DNA of 18,046 bases, from the NCBI GenBank assembly GCA_002491065.1, contig DKVF01000006.1, forward strand, positions 1 through 18,046, read 5' to 3'. A model generated the notes under the pieces. It ran no database searches, was not told where the DNA came from, and saw nothing but the letters and a program-made list of their open reading frames with translations. The number at the start of each line of letters is the position of its first letter. The stretch's first letter is position 1. Made by a program: the position numbers and the translations under genes. Shown piece by piece: positions 13,967 through 18,046 of the stretch. The stretch is from Peptococcaceae bacterium UBA7185 (lineage in GTDB: Bacteria; Bacillota; Peptococcia; Peptococcales; Peptococcaceae).

Positions 13967-15238
13967 ATGCGTTGGCAAAAAGTTGGAACACTGGTTGCAA
14001 CGATCTTGATCGTTGTGATCGCTGCTGCAATTCTCTTCCCTGTTTATGCAGATCATGCTGTTTTGGGATTGGACTTGCAGGGTGGTGTTATGGTTCGTCT
14101 GGAAGCACCGGAGGGTACCACACAGGAAGAAATGGAAGCAGCAAAGAGCGTCATTGAAAATCGTATCAATGCGCTGGGTGTAGCGGAACCGGAGGTACGG
14201 CTGGAAGGAAACAACCGGATTTCCGTAGAACTGCCCGGTGTAGAGGATGCGGAGGAAGCAGTGCGCGTAATCGGGACAACTGCAAAGTTGCAGTTTGTAC
14301 GGTATGATAATGGTGAAGTGATTGTGGAGGGCGGTCAGCTGAAAAAAGCAAGTGCCTATATGAACCAGGAAGCGATGAGCGCCAATGAAATGTACGGCAT
14401 TTCCCTGGAGTTTAACAGCGAAGGGACAAGAGCTTTTGCAGAGGCAACCTCTGATTTGATCAACACCTATGGGACCAGCGACAGCACACGAGAGAACAGA
14501 ATTATTGCCATCATCCTAGATGGACAGATTATCTCTGCGCCTGCAGTGGAATCGGCCATTCCCAATGGTCATGCGCAGATTTCCGGCAGCTTTGATACCT
14601 ATGAATCTGCACAGAGTCTGGCCATGATGTTGCAGGGTGGTGCCCTTCCTATTGACTTGACAATCGTGGAAAAGCAGACCACAGGTCCGCAGCTGGGTGC
14701 TGATTCCATTGCTAAAAGTATAAAAGCGGCAGTTATCGGGATTGTTGCGCTGGCTATATTTATGATTATAATTTATCGGGTGCCAGGTGTGATCGCAACA
14801 TTTGCGTTGTTGTTGTATGCACTTCTGGTAATCGGTGCCAATGTAGCAATTAAGGCGACCATTACTTTGCCTGTGATTGCGGCATTCCTGTTATCTGTCG
14901 GTATGGCAGTAGACGCCAATGTCATTATTTTTGAGCGAATTAAAGAAGAATTGCGGGCCTGCAAAACCTTGCGGGTGGCCATTGAGGCGGGATTCAAAAA
15001 GGCTTTCGCTACAATTTTTGACTCCAATATCACAACATTGTTGGCTGCAGTGATTCTGATTGCCTTTGGTACCGGTGCGGTGCGTGGCTTTGCCATCACG
15101 CTGACCATTGGTATTTTAGCCAGCATGGTTACAGCAATTACCTTTACCAGATTTATGTTGACGACACTGGTATCTTCTAATTTGGTGCGTAACCCCAAAT
15201 TGTATGGCTTGAAAGGGGGTATCTGTGATGAAGATTAA
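13967..15238 (+). CDS. secD: Protein translocase subunit SecD
   Basis: SecD, with SecF, uses the proton-motive force to aid late steps of Sec-dependent export; it is an RND-superfamily membrane protein. The 423-residue product has one N-terminal membrane helix (about 7-27), then the signature LGLDLQGG (33-40). A large extracytoplasmic P1 domain follows, then a C-terminal bundle of five helices (about 250-410) holding the SecD motif GMAVDANVIIFERIKEE. It is shorter than E. coli SecD, as is usual in Firmicutes, where SecD and SecF are often separate or fused. The ATG has TAGGAGG seven to eight bases upstream. The gene overlaps secF by 11 bases. Confidence 0.97.
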   Translation: MRWQKVGTLVATILIVVIAAAILFPVYADHAVLGLDLQGGVMVRLEAPEGTTQEEMEAAKSVIENRINALGVAEPEVRLEGNNRISVELPGVEDAEEAVRVIGTTAKLQFVRYDNGEVIVEGGQLKKASAYMNQEAMSANEMYGISLEFNSEGTRAFAEATSDLINTYGTSDSTRENRIIAIILDGQIISAPAVESAIPNGHAQISGSFDTYESAQSLAMMLQGGALPIDLTIVEKQTTGPQLGADSIAKSIKAAVIGIVALAIFMIIIYRVPGVIATFALLLYALLVIGANVAIKATITLPVIAAFLLSVGMAVDANVIIFERIKEELRACKTLRVAIEAGFKKAFATIFDSNITTLLAAVILIAFGTGAVRGFAITLTIGILASMVTAITFTRFMLTTLVSSNLVRNPKLYGLKGGICDED

Positions 15239-16100
15239 TGTAATCGAAAAAAGAAAAATCTGGTATGTCCTGTCCATTGTGATTCTGGCGGCAGGCTTGA
15301 TTTCTTTACTGTTTCAGGGTCTGAATCTGGGTATCGACTTTATCGGCGGAAACCGTATCAACATCCAGTTTGAAGAAGAGGTGGATATTGCCCAGCTGCG
15401 TACTGCTCTGACTGAAAATGACTTGGAAAGCAGCAAAATCCAGCTTTTAGATAACGGCTCTTATCTGTTGAAGACCGAGGAAATGGACCAGGCGAAACAG
15501 GATGCTGTGATGGCTGATTTAGAGACACGGTTCGGCAAATTTGAAATTGCCGAGAGCGGCTTGGTAGGACCAAGCGTGGGCGCTGAGCTGAAAAAGAACG
15601 CGGTGATTGCCTTAGGGCTGGCTATTCTGCTGATGATTGCCTACATCGCTTATCGGTTTGAGCTGCAGTTTGCCATTGCCGGTGTACTGGCCTTGTTCCA
15701 TGATATCTTTATCGTGGTTGCCGTGTTCAGTATTTTCCAGCTGGAAGTAGACAGCACCTTTATTGCAGCACTGTTGACCATCTTCGGGTATTCCATCAAT
15801 GATAAGATCGTGGTTTTTGACCGGATTCGGGAAAATATGGGCCGCGTGAAAAAGGACCGCCTGTCTGGATTGGTGAATGACAGCATCCGGCAGAGTTTTA
15901 CCCGTTCGATGAATACTTCCATCAGCACCTTACTGCTGCTGTTGGCGTTGTTCTTCTTCGGCGGACAGACCACACGAATTTTTGTATTAGCTATGATTAT
16001 TGGGGTAGTAGCAGGGACGTATTCTTCTCTGTGCATTGCCAGCCCCATTTGGTACGAATTCAAAATGCATGCCAAGGGCAATCGTATAAATACAAAATAA
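15228..16100 (+). CDS. secF: Protein translocase subunit SecF
   Basis: SecF pairs with SecD in the proton-driven SecDF complex. The 290-residue protein has a first membrane helix (about 11-29), the hallmark GIDFIGGNRI (35-44), a smaller periplasmic-side domain, and five C-terminal helices with GYSINDKIVVFDRIREN in the conserved proton-path helix. The start lies inside secD: ATG at 15228 has AAGGGGG at a good distance, and a GTG one codon earlier (15225) is an equally possible start. The overlap indicates coupled synthesis of the two subunits. Confidence 0.97.
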   Translation: MKINVIEKRKIWYVLSIVILAAGLISLLFQGLNLGIDFIGGNRINIQFEEEVDIAQLRTALTENDLESSKIQLLDNGSYLLKTEEMDQAKQDAVMADLETRFGKFEIAESGLVGPSVGAELKKNAVIALGLAILLMIAYIAYRFELQFAIAGVLALFHDIFIVVAVFSIFQLEVDSTFIAALLTIFGYSINDKIVVFDRIRENMGRVKKDRLSGLVNDSIRQSFTRSMNTSISTLLLLLALFFFGGQTTRIFVLAMIIGVVAGTYSSLCIASPIWYEFKMHAKGNRINTK

Positions 16101-16137
16101 GCGGTGTGCAGTTTTTGAGAAACTGAGATTTTAGAAG

Positions 16138-16230
16138 AACGATATAGTCTTTAGATGGACACTTCTGTGTGAAAGAGATTGCTTGCCTTCGCCAGATGAG
16201 AGGAGGTTCCTTTGAGACTATATCGTTTTT
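16138..16230 (+). terminator. Long-loop inverted repeat with T run after secF
   Basis: AACGATATAGTCT (16138-16150) is a perfect 13-base match to AGACTATATCGTT (16215-16227), with the 3' arm ending in five T, then GG and five more T. The 64-base interval is far longer than a usual terminator loop and holds a small hairpin (ACAC-TTCT-GTGT) and a GAGGAGGTTCC segment. It probably ends the secDF transcript, but the loop could form an extra structured RNA. It lies between secF and the convergent ferritin-like gene. A weak 6-bp hairpin (CAGTTT at 16109-16114 with AAACTG at 16120-16125) precedes it. Confidence 0.6.
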
Positions 16231-16298
16231 GGTTTTTCCCATCGTTATAAAATTTGTTAAGAGTTAAATACTTTTTGGAGTTTGGCTTTCTTTTTGGA

Positions 16299-16805
16299 TT
16301 AAAGTATGGTAAGATACTCTTGGAAAATTTGAAGGTGTATTTGTTCATCCAGAATGATACGCTGCAATAGGTTGGTTATATTTTGGTCCTGAATCAGTTT
16401 GGACAGGCGATGGTAGCCGTCAATGGCTTCCTGCTCGCCGGCGATGCTGATACGCAGGGCTTTTTCTTTATTGCATTGATATTGCAGCATACAAGCATTC
16501 CAAAATGAAGGTCTTTTGTATGGAAAGGAACGATAGATTGGGTTACCGCCCAGCGCAGTAATCGTCTGCCCCAGTAAATCTAAATGGTGCATTTCTACCT
16601 GTGCAATATGGCGGAAACTGTCGCGAAGCTGAGATTCTTGTTTATCCAATATCCAGCTGAAATAGATATATTGGGTAACAGTACTGAGTTCACTTTTCGC
16701 CGATGCAAAGGCACTTGTCAGCATTTGTGCATAAACTAAATTAGGCGCGGAGACCTGTACTGTAGGATAGGCAAGGGATGAAGCATACAAAATAGGTTCT
16801 TCCAT
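16299..16805 (-). CDS. Ferritin-like diiron-domain protein
   Basis: The 168-residue protein is a four-helix bundle of the ferritin/rubrerythrin/manganese-catalase type. It shows two metal-binding half sites: E39 in SELSTVTQYIY with E71xxH74 (VEMHHLDLLG), and E124 or E126 (GEQEA) with E154xxH157 (DEQIH). It lacks the rubredoxin CxxC knuckles of rubrerythrin. The N-terminal PNLVYAQML and SELSTVTQY pattern resembles small ferritin-like proteins of Firmicutes related to CotJC/manganese catalase, possibly for peroxide or iron handling; the exact activity is unknown. ATG at 16805 is chosen because AGGAGG lies eight bases upstream; a TTG six codons earlier is less likely. It is transcribed divergently from the metal efflux gene. 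No clear terminator was seen. Confidence 0.85.
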   Translation of the reverse strand: MEEPILYASSLAYPTVQVSAPNLVYAQMLTSAFASAKSELSTVTQYIYFSWILDKQESQLRDSFRHIAQVEMHHLDLLGQTITALGGNPIYRSFPYKRPSFWNACMLQYQCNKEKALRISIAGEQEAIDGYHRLSKLIQDQNITNLLQRIILDEQIHLQIFQEYLTIL

Positions 16806-16925
16806 GGAGCATTCCTCCTGCAATCATTTTCAAAGATTTTTTATGTATATGCAGCGACAGCGTGAGATATGCAGCAGCGGGGAGTAATAGAGAAAAAGGA
16901 CAGAAAAAGCAGGGAGGAAACAATC

Positions 16926-17831
16926 ATGTCAGGAAAGACAGAGAAAGAATTAACGGTTCAGGTATCACGAGTGAGCATTTTTGTCAACGTTGCTTTGATG
17001 GCGATGAAATTTTTTGCCGGCGTCGTGGCCCATTCCGGCGCGATGATTGCCGATGCGGTACATTCTGCATCGGATGTGTTCGGTTCTTTTCTTGTCATCA
17101 TCGGCGCCAATCTTTCAGGCAAAGCGGCGGATGAAGAGCATCCTTATGGTCACGAGCGCATGGAATGCGTGATTTCCATTATCCTGGCTAATATTTTATT
17201 ATTGGTAGGTTTGGGCATTGGGATGAACGGAATGGGGAAGATTTTTTCCGGCGATTACAGCGCTTTGGCGGTGCCGGGGAGATTGGCGCTGGCAGCGGCA
17301 GTGATTTCCATTCTGGTAAAGGAGGGACTGTTTTGGTACACGCGATTTGCTGCCAAACAAATTAACTCCATCTCTCTGATGGCGGAGGCTTGGCATCACC
17401 GCTCCGATGCGCTGAGCTCCATCGGCAGCTTCATCGGGATTTTCGGGGCACGGCTGGGCTATCCGGTGCTGGATCCGGTGGCCAGTGTTGTCATCGCCTG
17501 TTTTATTTTGAAGGTTGCCTATGATATATTCAAAGAAACGTTGGACCGCATGGTGGACCACGCCTGTGCTGAGGAAACGGAGCAGGCTATGCGGCAGCTC
17601 ATTCTGTCCAATGAGGGTGTGTTGGCATTGGATTTGCTGCGCACCCGTTTATTCGGCTCAAAGATGTATGTGGAAGTGGAAATCGAAGCGGACCGCGACC
17701 TGCCTTTATATGAGGCGCACAATATTGCCGTGCAGGTACATAACGGCATTGAAAAAGGGTTCCCGTTGGTAAAGCACTGCGTGGTGCATGTGAATCCCGC
17801 CGCCTGTGCAGATTGCCTGAAGGAGTGCTAG
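16926..17831 (+). CDS. Cation diffusion facilitator (CDF) family metal efflux transporter
   Basis: This is an inner-membrane proton-antiport exporter of divalent metals. The 301-residue protein has about six membrane helices and both transport-site motifs: H46xxxD50 in ADAVHSASD and H157xxxD161 in AEAWHHRSD. It also has the conserved HPYGHERME (72-80) and a C-terminal cytoplasmic dimer domain (about 212-290). HxxxD at both sites is more like zinc-type CDFs than the DxxxD/HxxxD of FieF, so zinc or cobalt is plausible, but the metal cannot be settled from sequence. The C-terminus ends in a cysteine cluster (C294, C297, C301), an unusual possible metal sensor. The start ATG has AGGGAGG nine bases upstream; an in-frame ATG at 16869 is less likely. 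Confidence 0.93.
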   Translation: MSGKTEKELTVQVSRVSIFVNVALMAMKFFAGVVAHSGAMIADAVHSASDVFGSFLVIIGANLSGKAADEEHPYGHERMECVISIILANILLLVGLGIGMNGMGKIFSGDYSALAVPGRLALAAAVISILVKEGLFWYTRFAAKQINSISLMAEAWHHRSDALSSIGSFIGIFGARLGYPVLDPVASVVIACFILKVAYDIFKETLDRMVDHACAEETEQAMRQLILSNEGVLALDLLRTRLFGSKMYVEVEIEADRDLPLYEAHNIAVQVHNGIEKGFPLVKHCVVHVNPAACADCLKEC

Positions 17832-17850
17832 CGGAAAAAGAAGATCGCAG

Positions 17851-17885
17851 GAGGCTGCAACGGAAAATCGCTGCAGCTTCTTTTT
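17851..17885 (+). terminator. Rho-independent terminator of the metal efflux gene
   Basis: GAGGCTGCAACG (17851-17862) pairs with CGCTGCAGCTTC (17869-17880), with one mismatch and one wobble, around a six-base loop. Five T follow. It starts 19 bases after the stop. Confidence 0.85.
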
Positions 17886-17974
17886 GATTTGTCTCAGAAC
17901 TTTTATTGTGGTCAGACTTGAGGGAATTGGAGTGAAGAAGGTGCAGACGGAAAAAGCGGGCGCCTTTGGGCAAG

Positions 17975-18013
17975 AAAAAAGGACATTGAATTTGTTTACA
18001 AAATCAATGTCCC
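17975..18013 (-). terminator. Rho-independent terminator of the minus-strand tRNA
   Basis: On the minus strand GGACATTGA (18012-18004) pairs with TCAATGTCC (17989-17981). The inner TTTG/CAAA pairs extend the hairpin, and TTTTTT follows (plus-strand A run at 17975-17980). It begins just past the 3' end of the tRNA. Between it and the efflux-gene terminator (17886-17974) nothing recognisable was seen. Confidence 0.88.
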
Positions 18014-18023
18014 ATAAAAAATA

Positions 18024-18046
18024 TCGGGGTGGAGGGATTCGAACCC
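18024..18046 (-). tRNA. Partial tRNA, 3' end only, probably tRNA-Pro
   Basis: Read on the minus strand, GGGTTCGAATCCCTC is a T arm with its seven-base TTCGAAT loop. It is followed by the acceptor 3' strand CACCCCG and discriminator A at 18024; CCA is not encoded. The rest, including the anticodon, lies beyond the window. The acceptor implies a 5' strand beginning CGGGGTG, and a C1-G72 pair is typical of bacterial tRNA-Pro, so that identity is likely but not proven. Confidence 0.8.

Noticed and set aside
16138..16230. Glycine-riboswitch-like GGCGAAGGCAAGC on the minus strand
   Set aside because: The rest of the conserved glycine aptamer, especially the CAGG and AAAGGAC parts, is missing, and it lies downstream rather than upstream of genes on that strand.
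1..18046. Phage, transposon or CRISPR content
   Set aside because: No integrase, transposase, cas-like product, regularly spaced repeat or target-site duplication was seen; gene content is core throughout.

Overview
The window looks like chromosomal core DNA of an anaerobic member of the Firmicutes (Bacillota). Pointers are the Shine-Dalgarno motifs of the AGGAGG type with ATG, GTG and TTG starts, the tsaE-tsaB-rimI-tsaD cluster, a pyrimidine operon led by a PyrR-type RNA attenuator, tgt-yajC-secD-secF linkage, tRNA genes lacking an encoded CCA, and an oxygen-sensitive class III ribonucleotide reductase. The combination suggests Negativicutes or Clostridia, but that placement is inference.

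Layout from left to right. Positions 1-112: a tRNA-Val gene with its terminator. Positions 229-2962: tsaE, tsaB, rimI and tsaD, overlapping head to tail. Three of them serve the t6A modification of ANN-decoding tRNAs and one acetylates ribosomal protein S18. Positions 2996-3039: a bidirectional terminator separating tsaD from a convergent gene. Positions 3102-4457 (minus): a cytoplasmic two-part protein, a YceG-like domain joined to a complete trypsin-like (HtrA/DegP-type) protease domain, with its own promoter. Positions 4725-8557: the pyrB-pyrC-pyrF-pyrE operon, led by a sigma-A promoter and a PyrR attenuator in which the three competing hairpins can be traced, and closed by a terminator. 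Positions 8558-8891: a gene-free stretch rich in inverted repeats. Positions 8892-10502: tgt (TTG start) and yajC, whose product has a very acidic tail. Positions 10503-13869: two NrdR-like boxes, then nrdG and nrdD. NrdD carries a glutaredoxin/thioredoxin-like domain fused to its C-terminus. Positions 13905-16100: secD and secF with their own promoter. A long-loop inverted repeat follows. Positions 16299-16805 (minus): a ferritin-like diiron protein, divergent from a CDF-type metal efflux gene (16926-17831). The window ends inside a minus-strand tRNA, probably tRNA-Pro.

Most genes are housekeeping: tRNA modification (tsaE/B/D, tgt), UMP biosynthesis, dNTP synthesis without oxygen, and the SecDF-YajC protein-export accessory complex. 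The points worth a second look are the YceG-like/protease fusion, the NrdD-glutaredoxin fusion with its NrdR-like operator pair, the structured gap before tgt, the long-loop repeat after secF, and the acidic tail of YajC. No sign of a mobile element, phage or CRISPR array was seen.
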